Source: a virus. From it: a stretch of 35,306 bases of DNA. Positions within the stretch are counted from its first letter, which is position 1, and each line of letters starts with the position of its first letter. The translations under genes were made by a program, and so were the position numbers. The notes beneath the pieces are model-generated. The model saw only the letters and a list, made by a program, of their open reading frames with translations, had not been told where the DNA came from and did not search any database. The stretch is from the IMG/VR virus record IMGVR_UViG_3300049491_000311, positions 1-35,306 of that record, one strand, 5' to 3'. Positions 1 to 5,085 of the stretch are shown piece after piece.

Positions 1-167
1 GTATTAATGTAAGCTACGTCGCCAATATGCACGCCTGCACTATAAGTCCTAACAAGGCATCGCCTGCCGAGCATTGGATGATGCGTATTATTGGAAATTT
101 TTTTTTCGCCGACAAACAACCTTTGTATCTCTTTGATCTGGCCATAAGTCAATTCGTCAATATTCAT
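1..167 (-). CDS. DUF6948-like phage protein, N-terminal part (cut by window edge)
   Basis: The start ATG is at 167-165, 4 bases after a GGAG Shine-Dalgarno, and the frame stays open to base 1 (55 codons seen). It begins MNIDELTYGQIKEIQRLF and contains PMLGRRCLVRTYSAGVHIG. I recognise this as the start of the phage DUF6948 family (conserved VRTYSAGVH-like strand); its function is unknown. Its ATG overlaps the stop of the 40-residue gene upstream (ATGA). The missing C-terminal half is probably the fragment at the right edge (35161-35306), because family members continue with the kind of sequence found there. If so, the gene crosses the ends of a circular map. Confidence 0.75.
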   Translation of the reverse strand, partial: MNIDELTYGQIKEIQRLFVGEKKISNNTHHPMLGRRCLVRTYSAGVHIGDVAYIN

Positions 168-286
168 TTCATCTCCTGTTTAAAATTACGGGCAAAAAAA
201 AAGCCCTTTTGATGGAAACCCCGGGGCGAGCCGGTTGTCCGCAGACGGAATTGCTTGGCTAACTTAATATCCTCAAGTGCTTTCAT
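164..286 (-). CDS. 40-residue basic micro-protein
   Basis: This short frame was found by reading the gap between two better genes. It starts at ATG 286-284, overlapping the TGA of the DUF551 gene as ATGA, and ends at TGA 166-164, overlapping the ATG of the DUF6948-like gene in the same way. The product is basic, begins MKALEDIKLAKQFRLRTTG and has a GFFFARNFKQ stretch read from a T9 run. Overlap at both ends argues for a translated, coupled gene. I know no family for it. The embedded GGGC-A9-GCCC palindrome could instead be the only functional element here. Confidence 0.5.
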   Translation of the reverse strand: MKALEDIKLAKQFRLRTTGSPRGFHQKGFFFARNFKQEMK

Positions 287-588
287 TTAGGCAGCTCTAT
301 CCAATGCGTTGCATTTGGATAATTCCTAAAGCAACCATTACGAACATCATACGAATCCACACCAATTGATTCGTATGGAAGAGACAACAAGCGTGAACTA
401 TACTTGACAACAAGATAACCAGAACCTTCACCCGGCAAACTTTCATCAACATTAATCCACCTAGGCTCGGATTGCTCTGTTGCTGCTTCGTTTGCGGCAT
501 CCCATCCAATTCGGTATTTTTCCTCATCCTCCAATGTGCCGCAAGTGTATAATTCTGTGTTCATAAACCAATCATCAAATGATTTCAT
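283..588 (-). CDS. DUF551-domain protein
   Basis: 101 residues from ATG 588 (a GTG at 591 is also in frame). The ATG is preferred because a GAGG lies 7 bases upstream. The C-terminal two thirds match the DUF551 pattern: a WINVDESLP opening strand, a central GYLVV strand and a closing ATHWIELPK. DUF551 proteins are common small accessory proteins in phage early regions and have no established function. It sits in an overlapping chain between two micro-genes. The family call is firm; nothing can be said on role. Confidence 0.8.
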   Translation of the reverse strand: MKSFDDWFMNTELYTCGTLEDEEKYRIGWDAANEAATEQSEPRWINVDESLPGEGSGYLVVKYSSRLLSLPYESIGVDSYDVRNGCFRNYPNATHWIELPK

Positions 589-662
589 CACCGCACCTCA
601 ATATGGATTTCTATATCTAAATCAATTGTATGGCGCTCAAGCACTTCATCAATCTGTTTCAT
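588..662 (-). CDS. 24-residue micro-protein
   Basis: ATG 662-660 overlaps the TGA of the NinB-like gene (ATGA), and TGA 590-588 overlaps the next ATG (TGATG). The product starts MKQIDEVLERHTIDLD and is acidic. It fills exactly the gap between two recognisable genes with stop/start overlaps on both sides, which is the main reason to think it is translated. It has no family that I recognise. It could act only as a coupling peptide that delivers ribosomes to the DUF551 gene. Confidence 0.45.
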   Translation of the reverse strand: MKQIDEVLERHTIDLDIEIHIEVR

Positions 663-1066
663 TTATCCCCCATTGCTAAAGAATATAATCCGCTATCAGT
701 GCGTAGCATTATCCCACGATCATGGCAATACTTTTCAATCTTTCCCAAATATTCGCTGAACTGCCCAACGCTGCATTTCGTTGTCGATGTCAGGTTAATA
801 ATCCCATCACGTAATTCAAGGTAGCCGTCCAAGTCTTTAACATCGTGCAGCACTTTTATCATCTCTGAATAGCCTATGTCGTCACGGATAAAAATAGGGC
901 AAAGTAATCGGTGCTTAAGGTCTCTATGCCAATCTTCCGTTGTACGCCCCATATATTCGTTTACAGACGTTTTTTCCATGTCGCTGTACCATGACCATAA
1001 AAGACTATTTTGCGCCGCAGAACGCGAAATTTTGGCTTCTTTGCCGCATTTAGGACATTTATCCAT
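659..1066 (-). CDS. NinB/Orf-like recombination protein with N-terminal zinc knuckle
   Basis: 135 residues. The start is ATG 1066 because the previous gene ends at 1069 and GGAAG lies just upstream; an ATG at 1093 is in frame but lies inside the previous gene. After a CPKCGK knuckle (residues 4-9) comes RSAAQNSLLWSWYSDM, then LRDGIINLTSTTKCSVGQFS and EYLGKIEKYCHDRG. The order AQN-LW, then ST-K with a short helix, resembles the NinB (lambda Orf/YbcN) family, which binds SSB-coated DNA and helps load annealing proteins. The zinc knuckle is not typical of lambda NinB. An SSB and an ERF annealase are encoded in the rightward arm, which fits this role. Confidence 0.7.
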   Translation of the reverse strand: MDKCPKCGKEAKISRSAAQNSLLWSWYSDMEKTSVNEYMGRTTEDWHRDLKHRLLCPIFIRDDIGYSEMIKVLHDVKDLDGYLELRDGIINLTSTTKCSVGQFSEYLGKIEKYCHDRGIMLRTDSGLYSLAMGDK

Positions 1067-1068
1067 TT

Positions 1069-1284
1069 TTATCTTCCAGTAAAATTCCAACAAAATACTG
1101 CAATTATTTTTTTTGCGATTGAAACGCGCTTACTTTTTTGTTTTTTAATCTTTTCGTGCATATCAGGTATGCAAGCGTCAAGGCTTGTATTTTCTAACAC
1201 AGCGGCTAAATCTCGGATAGAGATCTCGCTTCTTAGCATTAAGTCCAATATTTCATTAATTATTTGTTGTTTATCTTGCGTCAT
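1069..1284 (-). CDS. Small helical protein of unknown function
   Basis: 71 residues from ATG 1284 with no clear Shine-Dalgarno (the upstream bases read CCGGACGAC). The product starts MTQDKQQIINEILDLMLR, is charged and predicted helical, and has a Lys-rich middle (KIKKQKSKR) and a hydrophobic C-terminus. It ends 3 bases before the NinB-like ATG, so the pair is likely co-translated. I recognise no family. The first 30 residues (LRSEISIRDLAAVLE) could be a small helical DNA- or protein-binding motif, but that is only a guess. Confidence 0.6.
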   Translation of the reverse strand: MTQDKQQIINEILDLMLRSEISIRDLAAVLENTSLDACIPDMHEKIKKQKSKRVSIAKKIIAVFCWNFTGR

Positions 1285-1321
1285 ATTTGTCGTCCGGTTA
1301 CGCTTAGGTACTTAAGAGCGG

Positions 1322-2005
1322 CTACCGCCTATTAAAATGCTCACCGCAATAAAAATTACCGTTCCCCGTCGTAGCGTTCGACATTGTTCCAGGCTTTCTG
1401 CACCATCCAACGTGGCACTCGTGGCTTGGTATTGGAATAATGTCTTTACCACGCATGGGAAATGATTCGTTTAGCAATTCCTCATGTTCAAGTCTTTTTT
1501 GTTCAAGCCTTATCAGCCGTTCTTTTTTTTGCTGTTCCGTTTCGTGTTCATCCATCCGGTCAAATGCAGTGCCTAACTTTTTTTTAATCTTGTCCATGTT
1601 TTTCCGCGCCACTGATTCGGATATTTCCTTCTTTGGTGGCATTAAAGCAATGCGATCTGCTTCGGCCTGGTTTTTTTCTTGGTTGACCCTTATTTTTAGG
1701 AAAACTAAAGTTGCAGCCACGATTTCAGGTATTTCAGGCAATCGCCCTGGTTTAGTGTCAACTATGCTTTCGTAGCCATCCAGCATATCTTGTGGATGCA
1801 ACCCTTTGGCTTTTGTCCATAGCCTATTTTTCCAGTCCTTCAATTCCTGGTCATTTGTAAACCTGCTTGAATACAACCTTCCAAAATCAGTTTTTAGTTG
1901 TTTTGCTAGTGTTTCAATTGCGTACACCATACTCTGCTTGTAATCCATCTGCCCAGGATGTGTCGTCCCAGTTGAGATTTCCGGTTGTTCGATTAAGTTC
2001 TGCAT
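1322..2005 (-). CDS. Replication protein P-like putative helicase loader
   Basis: 227 residues. ATG 2005 has AGGA 7 bases upstream, but this puts the first 92 bases inside the end of the initiator gene; in-frame Met codons at 1948 and 1930 are shorter options. Residues ~28-105 (LAKQLKTDFGRLY, then KDWKNRLWTKA, then PGRLPEIPEIV) look like the N-terminal domain of phage P-type replication proteins. A Lys/Glu-rich coiled coil follows (~130-180), then a Cys/His cluster, CHVGWC-x14-CGEH, near the C-terminus that probably binds zinc. Its place directly after the O-like gene matches the lambda O-P order. Recruiting the host DnaB helicase is an inference from that position. Confidence 0.65.
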   Translation of the reverse strand: MQNLIEQPEISTGTTHPGQMDYKQSMVYAIETLAKQLKTDFGRLYSSRFTNDQELKDWKNRLWTKAKGLHPQDMLDGYESIVDTKPGRLPEIPEIVAATLVFLKIRVNQEKNQAEADRIALMPPKKEISESVARKNMDKIKKKLGTAFDRMDEHETEQQKKERLIRLEQKRLEHEELLNESFPMRGKDIIPIPSHECHVGWCRKPGTMSNATTGNGNFYCGEHFNRR

Positions 2006-2747
2006 CTGTCATTCCTGCCATTTTTATAAATTTGTCTATGTTTTCCGGTTTTAGGGTGTACTCGATACCGTCAAACCCGTTTTCCTTGTGCCACTTCGAT
2101 TTTTTATGCCCATCAATTGCCAGCTTTGCTTGTATTGGCGTATAACCGCTATCCAGTATTTTTTGTATTAACCTTTTTCTTTTGTCTAGCATTTGCGATT
2201 GAGGATGACCCATCACTGACTTCCAATGCTCAAATATATTTTTGCAGTCAATTCCGTTAAATTCTGATTTTGTTTTTTTGGGCTTACACGTATCTGCGTT
2301 AGCAGATATATATGTTTCTTTACCTTCTTTTAGTTCTTTATCTTCTTTTATCTGGTTGCTCTGTGGTTGCTCTGTGGTTGCTCTGTGGTTGATTAGTGGT
2401 TGATTAGTGGTTGACGTGTCCTGATATTTACTGTAATTACATATAGTTAGTATGGTTATTTTGTGGTTAGATTTTTGTGCGAAATCGCGCGAAATCATTT
2501 CATCTTTTTCTAAGTGATTTAAAAAAGTCCTGAGCGTTTGCCTAGAAATATTCCATTTTTCGGATATGTTTTGTTGCGATAAAATCATCTGGCCTTTTTT
2601 TATAACTACAATATTGCCTCCGACCAATACTTTTGAGTCTTCAAAATTAGCCATCATTAGCAAACGCAACCATCGCTTGAACACTTCGGAATCTTTAAAA
2701 ATCCAATGGTCTTCAATGTCACGGTGTACCTTAATCCAACCTGACAC
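1914..2747 (-). CDS. O-like replication initiation protein (phage replisome organiser type)
   Basis: 277 residues from GTG 2747, with GGAAGG 8 bases upstream; no ATG is available near the N-terminus. The N-terminal ~100 residues (WIKVHRDIEDHWIF, KRWLRLLMMANF, SEKWNISRQTLRTFLNHL, ITILTICNYSKYQ) form the winged-helix domain seen in phage replisome organiser/DnaD-like initiators. A Thr/Gln-rich linker (~110-132) is encoded by the tandem 11-bp repeats. The C-terminal part (KNIFEHWKSVMG onward) resembles the second domain of such proteins. In lambda-type initiators the origin iterons lie inside the gene, and the same design appears here. It precedes the P-like gene and shares an overlap with it. 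Confidence 0.8.
   Translation of the reverse strand: MSGWIKVHRDIEDHWIFKDSEVFKRWLRLLMMANFEDSKVLVGGNIVVIKKGQMILSQQNISEKWNISRQTLRTFLNHLEKDEMISRDFAQKSNHKITILTICNYSKYQDTSTTNQPLINHRATTEQPQSNQIKEDKELKEGKETYISANADTCKPKKTKSEFNGIDCKNIFEHWKSVMGHPQSQMLDKRKRLIQKILDSGYTPIQAKLAIDGHKKSKWHKENGFDGIEYTLKPENIDKFIKMAGMTDAELNRTTGNLNWDDTSWADGLQAEYGVRN
2353..2418. repeat. Six tandem 11-bp iterons, candidate replication origin
   Basis: On the plus strand the unit TGGTTGNNNNN repeats six times without interruption: TGGTTGCTCTG three times, TGGTTGATTAG twice, then TGGTTGACGTG. The array lies in the linker-coding middle of the O-like gene and is flanked by AT-rich DNA (about 2281-2352 on one side, 2419-2480 on the other). 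An 11-bp period is close to one helical turn, so bound proteins would line up on one face. Its position matches lambda-type origins, where the initiator binds iterons inside its own gene. Confidence 0.7.
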
Positions 2748-2750
2748 TAA

Positions 2751-2927
2751 CTAGCCTTCCGACAATATTTCATTGGCGTATTTTTTGCACGCTTGCTTGA
2801 TAAAGCTAGTGCGTGTCCGGTTATCAACGACCCTGGCTTTTTCAACCAAGTCGTTTAGTTTTTTATCAACCCTGGCGCTCAATGCGTAGTCGGATGGCTG
2901 ATCTTGTGTTTTATGTGATGTATTCAT
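2751..2927 (-). CDS. Ribbon-helix-helix DNA-binding protein
   Basis: 58 residues, ATG 2927 to TAG 2753-2751, ending 4 bases before the GTG start of the initiator gene. The pattern ALSARVDKKLNDLVEKARVV, then TRTSFIKQACKKYA, is the short strand plus two helices of an Arc/MetJ-type ribbon-helix-helix dimer. No Shine-Dalgarno is visible upstream (AT-rich: TTTATTAAAAT). A role as a regulator of the replication operon, or as an accessory factor at the iterons, is possible from position only. Confidence 0.75.
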   Translation of the reverse strand: MNTSHKTQDQPSDYALSARVDKKLNDLVEKARVVDNRTRTSFIKQACKKYANEILSEG

Positions 2928-2971
2928 ATTTTAATAAAAGTTTAAGTGTTTTGCATACATTACCACCGAAA

Positions 2972-3178
2972 TTAACCCCTAGTAAAATAACACTTACATA
3001 TAAACAAACGTGTCTTTATGCGCTTATCGTATATAGAAAGGCAAAAAAAAGCTCCTGGATCGGGGCAAGGGTGGGGGTAATTTGTCGTATTTGTCGGTAT
3101 TTTAAATGTTATCTGTCTTTTTTGTCGTTTCATCAGACCGTTTCCTAATGGCGAAAGCGCATTCAAGTGCGGTGTCAT
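2972..3178 (-). CDS. Doubtful 68-residue basic protein
   Basis: ATG 3178 opens a 68-codon frame (MTPHLNALSPLGNGLMKRQ at the start, a PHPCPDPGAFFCLSIYDKR core and a Cys-containing C-terminus). The Shine-Dalgarno is weak (GGCGAG). The GAFFC stretch is read from a T8 run, so part of the hydrophobic look could be chance. It would fill an otherwise empty 400-base gap in the leftward operon, which is the best argument for it. No family is recognised. It may not be a gene. Confidence 0.3.
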   Translation of the reverse strand: MTPHLNALSPLGNGLMKRQKRQITFKIPTNTTNYPHPCPDPGAFFCLSIYDKRIKTRLFICKCYFTRG

Positions 3179-3246
3179 GCTCGCCGTGTTCGTGTTCTCC
3201 CGTTATGCGCCAATTTAAGGCTTGTTGTTCGCAAACTACGGCGCAA

Positions 3247-3277
3247 TTGTCGCTTTTCTGACTGCAAAAAACGACAA
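3247..3277. repeat. Imperfect inverted repeat in the leftward leader
   Basis: TTGTCGCTTTT (3247-3257) and AAAACGACAA (3268-3277) pair over 10 bp with one bulged base and a 10-base loop. It lies in the gene-poor stretch 3179-3341 between the HTH/micro-gene block and the next leftward frame. No U-tract follows, so it is not a standard terminator. It could be an RNA hairpin or a protein-binding site. Nothing else is seen in 3179-3341. Confidence 0.4.
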
Positions 3278-3341
3278 CTACCCCTTTGTAAACAAGCTAT
3301 TGCATAAAGGAAAGTGTAACCAACTATAGCCTACCCGCAAA

Positions 3342-3446
3342 TCACAACTTGCGGCCAATTCGTTCTGCAAGAGTAGCGCCTAACCCGTCGCCCAAAGGGA
3401 CGCTTTGCCCCAGTGCGGTTTTTAAATTATTTGCTGTATCAGTCAT
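3342..3446 (-). CDS. 34-residue micro-protein, copy A of a duplicated micro-gene
   Basis: ATG 3446 follows a good Shine-Dalgarno (GGAG, 6-base spacing) and runs to TGA 3344-3342. The product starts MTDTANNLKTALGQSVPLGD and ends in a basic helix. Its central 45 bases (15 identical bases TTAAAAACCGCACTG, about 82% identity over the block) recur on the plus strand in another 34-codon frame at 7919-8023. Both peptides share LKTAL-x3-V-x3-DGL-x3-L. Conservation at protein level on opposite strands supports translation. Function unknown. Confidence 0.55.
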   Translation of the reverse strand: MTDTANNLKTALGQSVPLGDGLGATLAERIGRKL

Positions 3447-3520
3447 TTGTCATCTCCGTTGTCGTTGTCGCCGTTTGCCTTATAACCCGGATCATCATTC
3501 AACGCTTCTAATATTTAAAA

Positions 3521-3709
3521 TCATTTCCTCAACTTTGTAATCTGTGCCGACAAAGCCTTTAGCTTATCCCACGCAATATGGTTTGTCGTCGGGGTCATAC
3601 CATTCCTGAGCTTCCAGACCGAGTTGGGCGTAAGCCCTATAACCTCGCTTATTTCCCGGTCTGACATGCCTGATTCACGCAACTCTGTAAGTAGTGTTTT
3701 AATGTCCAT
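3521..3709 (-). CDS. Cro-like helix-turn-helix regulator
   Basis: 62 residues from ATG 3709. The helix-turn-helix is at about residues 15-36 (SDREISEVIGLTPNSVWKLR). The size and single-domain make-up are those of a Cro protein or a minimal Xre-type repressor; there is no dimerisation/autocleavage domain as in CI. There is no Shine-Dalgarno, and a TTGACA-N16-TAATAT promoter would place the transcript start at or next to the ATG, so the mRNA may be leaderless. It is the first gene of the leftward arm and probably binds the palindrome at 3740-3757. No separate full-length repressor gene is seen. Confidence 0.75.
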   Translation of the reverse strand: MDIKTLLTELRESGMSDREISEVIGLTPNSVWKLRNGMTPTTNHIAWDKLKALSAQITKLRK

Positions 3710-3715
3710 GATAAG

Positions 3716-3743
3716 ATATTAAATTAATATTGGGTATTGTCAA
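3716..3743 (-). promoter_or_regulatory. Leftward early promoter (for the HTH gene)
   Basis: Reading the minus strand: TTGACA at 3743-3738, a 16-base spacer and TAATAT at 3721-3716. The -35 is a perfect sigma70 match. The expected start of RNA falls at about 3709, the first base of the HTH ATG. The -35 overlaps the left arm of the palindrome at 3740-3757. Confidence 0.6.
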
Positions 3744-3757
3744 ATATGCGTATTTGA
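3740..3757. promoter_or_regulatory. Operator-like 18-bp palindrome between divergent promoters
   Basis: TCAAATA-TGCG-TATTTGA has two perfect 7-bp arms around a 4-base centre. It overlaps the -35 of the leftward promoter and ends 11 bases before the -35 of the rightward promoter, so one bound dimer could control both. The neighbouring Cro-like protein is the obvious candidate ligand (inference). Confidence 0.6.
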
Positions 3758-3767
3758 TAATATTTTA

Positions 3768-3795
3768 TTGACTTTGCTTTATTTTCGTTTAATAT
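3768..3795 (+). promoter_or_regulatory. Rightward early promoter
   Basis: TTGACT at 3768-3773, a 16-base spacer and TAATAT at 3790-3795. This is the same spacing and -10 as the divergent leftward promoter. It would give a leader of about 26 bases before the ATG at 3828 and drive the recombination arm. Confidence 0.6.
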
Positions 3796-3827
3796 TTTAT
3801 CGTAATTTAACAAATTTGGAAAATAAA

Positions 3828-4139
3828 ATGAAAAAACCGACACCGACACCGACACAAACACACGACACTGTCATCTGGATAAACGACAAGGAATACGCCG
3901 CCACCGTCCTGTACGCGGACGACGGCAGCTACGTGTTCAAGCCCTACCCTGACGTGACCATTACGGGCTGCATTTTCAAGGCCAACAAGTGGACTGAGGT
4001 TGACCTGTGCGACGAGGCCTATAGCTGGCTTATGACGGACGAACATAAGCACTCGCTGAAAGACGAGATCAATGAAAAATTGACAAACGAATTCTGGGAG
4101 CGCGATGCCGAGGCCAAGCACGACAGGAGGGTAGAGTGA
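3828..4139 (+). CDS. First gene of rightward early arm, unknown function
   Basis: 103 residues from ATG 3828 (TTGGA 7 bases upstream). A low-complexity start (KKPTPTPTQTH) leads into WINDKEYAATVLYADDGSY and IFKANKWTEVDLCDEAYSW, and the product ends in an acidic/charged helix. The product is probably a small soluble beta-plus-helix protein with a net negative charge. No family is recognised. As the first gene after an early promoter its place is like that of early regulators or host-takeover proteins, but nothing in the sequence shows this directly. Confidence 0.7.
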   Translation: MKKPTPTPTQTHDTVIWINDKEYAATVLYADDGSYVFKPYPDVTITGCIFKANKWTEVDLCDEAYSWLMTDEHKHSLKDEINEKLTNEFWERDAEAKHDRRVE

Positions 4140-4172
4140 AAAACAACTTCAACGCAAACTTAGGGGGCAACA

Positions 4173-4271
4173 ATGGACACTGATTTGAAAAACGTAATCA
4201 TTAGCGTTGTCGGTATGATAGTGCTTTGGGCTGCAATCATAGTTATGGTCGGCAAAGACGCAATCCAATAA
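4173..4271 (+). CDS. 32-residue single-span membrane peptide
   Basis: ATG 4173 follows AGGGGG at 5-base spacing, a strong ribosome site. The product has a short charged start (MDTDLKN), one continuous hydrophobic span (IISVVGMIVLWAAIIVMV) and a short tail (GKDAIQ). It ends directly before the GC-rich structured segment. Small membrane peptides like this are common in phage early regions; whether it protects against superinfection, affects the membrane or does something else cannot be read from the sequence. Confidence 0.65.
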   Translation: MDTDLKNVIISVVGMIVLWAAIIVMVGKDAIQ

Positions 4272-4278
4272 TCTTGGC

Positions 4279-4371
4279 ACCTGCCGGGGGTGGCGTTCGC
4301 GCATATCCCGGCTTGGGGCAACCGTGCGGCTCCCCAATCATGCGAAAAGCCCACGGGGTCGTGGGGCAGGT
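4279..4371 (+). ncRNA. Candidate branched structured RNA between early genes
   Basis: This GC-rich 93-base segment can fold into a closed multi-branch structure: P1 ACCTGCC/GGCAGGT (4279-4285 with 4365-4371), P2 CGCAT/ATGCG (4300-4304 with 4340-4344), P3 TTGGGG/CCCCAA (4313-4318 with 4332-4337, closing a CC-GTGC-GG tip) and P4 CCCACG/CGTGGG (4350-4355 with 4360-4365). P4 competes with P1 for base 4365 only. It lies in the 5' leader of erf. It has no tRNA features (no T-arm or CCA). It could be a leader element, a small RNA or a site for a DNA/RNA-binding protein. Minus-strand frames also cross it. Confidence 0.45.
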
Positions 4372-4435
4372 CTAACCGCTATATTGCGCTCCTCCCTGCT
4401 GCCACGGCATTTTAATTAAATAATTAGGTAAAAAA

Positions 4436-5029
4436 ATGAATGAATCACCCAACATTTACCAGCGTATCAACAAAGTGATGCAATCGGTAAAGTACGTCCA
4501 AAAAGACGCAACGGTGCAAGGTTATCGAGCCGTATCACATGACCAAGTGGTGTCTATAGCACGCCATGCGTTGGTGGACAATGGTATTGTAATCTACCCT
4601 GAGCAAGTCGGCGAAAGCCAAGTGTGCGCCATTTTTAAGCCGACGGGCGAAGCCACCAACATTATTCGGTTTGCCGCCAATTACTGTATCAACTTTGTAA
4701 ACATCGACAAGCCTGATGACCGTATTCAGGTGGCTCTTGAAGCCCATGCCAACGACAACGGCGACAAAGCACCGGGAAAGGCTGTCACTTATGCCACCAA
4801 AACCGCGATACTTAAGGTGCTGTGCCTGGAAACTGGCGAAAACGACGAGTCCCGAACTGAGGCTGACAATATCGAAGACGAACTCGAATTGATAGCGAAT
4901 TGCGGATCGCTTGAGGAATTAAAAATAGTATTTTCCAAGTCATTTGAAAAGCACAGGGCAAACACGAAGCTAATGGCACAATTGTCAAAAGCCAAGGACG
5001 ATGCAAAACACAGGATGTCTGTTGGTTAA
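4436..5029 (+). CDS. erf: ERF-family single-strand annealing recombinase
   Basis: 197 residues from ATG 4436. The ERF core is clear: MQSVKYVQKDA near the N-terminus, YRAVSHDQVVSIARHAL (30-46) and the family signature GDKAPGKAVTYATKTAILK (109-127) followed by LETGENDE. ERF proteins form rings that anneal complementary single strands, and in P22 they circularise or recombine phage DNA. The C-terminal 60 residues are a charged helical tail. It is paired in the same arm with an exonuclease and an SSB, giving a complete annealing-recombination set. The stretch 4372-4435 before it holds no gene, and the mRNA leader carries the structured RNA. Confidence 0.9.
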   Translation: MNESPNIYQRINKVMQSVKYVQKDATVQGYRAVSHDQVVSIARHALVDNGIVIYPEQVGESQVCAIFKPTGEATNIIRFAANYCINFVNIDKPDDRIQVALEAHANDNGDKAPGKAVTYATKTAILKVLCLETGENDESRTEADNIEDELELIANCGSLEELKIVFSKSFEKHRANTKLMAQLSKAKDDAKHRMSVG

Positions 5030-5033
5030 ATAT

Positions 5034-5061
5034 TTGTTATGTTAACCAATTACTGTATAAT
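5034..5061 (+). promoter_or_regulatory. Promoter for the Rha-like gene
   Basis: TTGTTA at 5034-5039, a 16-base spacer and a perfect TATAAT at 5056-5061, preceded by TG one base upstream of the usual extended -10 place. The start of RNA would be near 5068, inside the loop of the inverted repeat 5048-5081. Confidence 0.5.
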
Positions 5062-5081
5062 TGTTATTTTTTACAGTAATT
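5048..5081. promoter_or_regulatory. Operator-like 10-bp inverted repeat at the Rha-like promoter
   Basis: AATTACTGTA (5048-5057) and TACAGTAATT (5072-5081) are perfect reverse complements separated by 14 bases. They span the -10 box, the predicted start of RNA and the whole short leader, up to 5 bases before the ATG. A bound regulator would block this internal promoter. The CTG/CAG spacing (18 bases) is not that of a LexA box (10). Confidence 0.5.
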
Positions 5082-5085
5082 ATTT

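Noticed and set aside
190-210. GGGC-A9-GCCC-TTTT, terminator-like on the plus strand
   Set aside because: The stem is only 4 bp, no plus-strand gene precedes it, and the segment is read as codons of the 40-residue micro-gene.
2353-2418. CRISPR-like repeats
   Set aside because: Units are 11 bp and directly adjacent, without spacers.
4160-4354. Minus-strand frames of about 62-64 codons over the structured segment (AGICANATPGRC-type peptide)
   Set aside because: No ribosome site, opposite to all neighbours, and the base pairing explains the composition better. I keep it as an alternative reading of the RNA candidate only.
5048-5081. LexA/SOS box at the Rha-like promoter
   Set aside because: CTG and CAG halves are 18 bases apart instead of 10.
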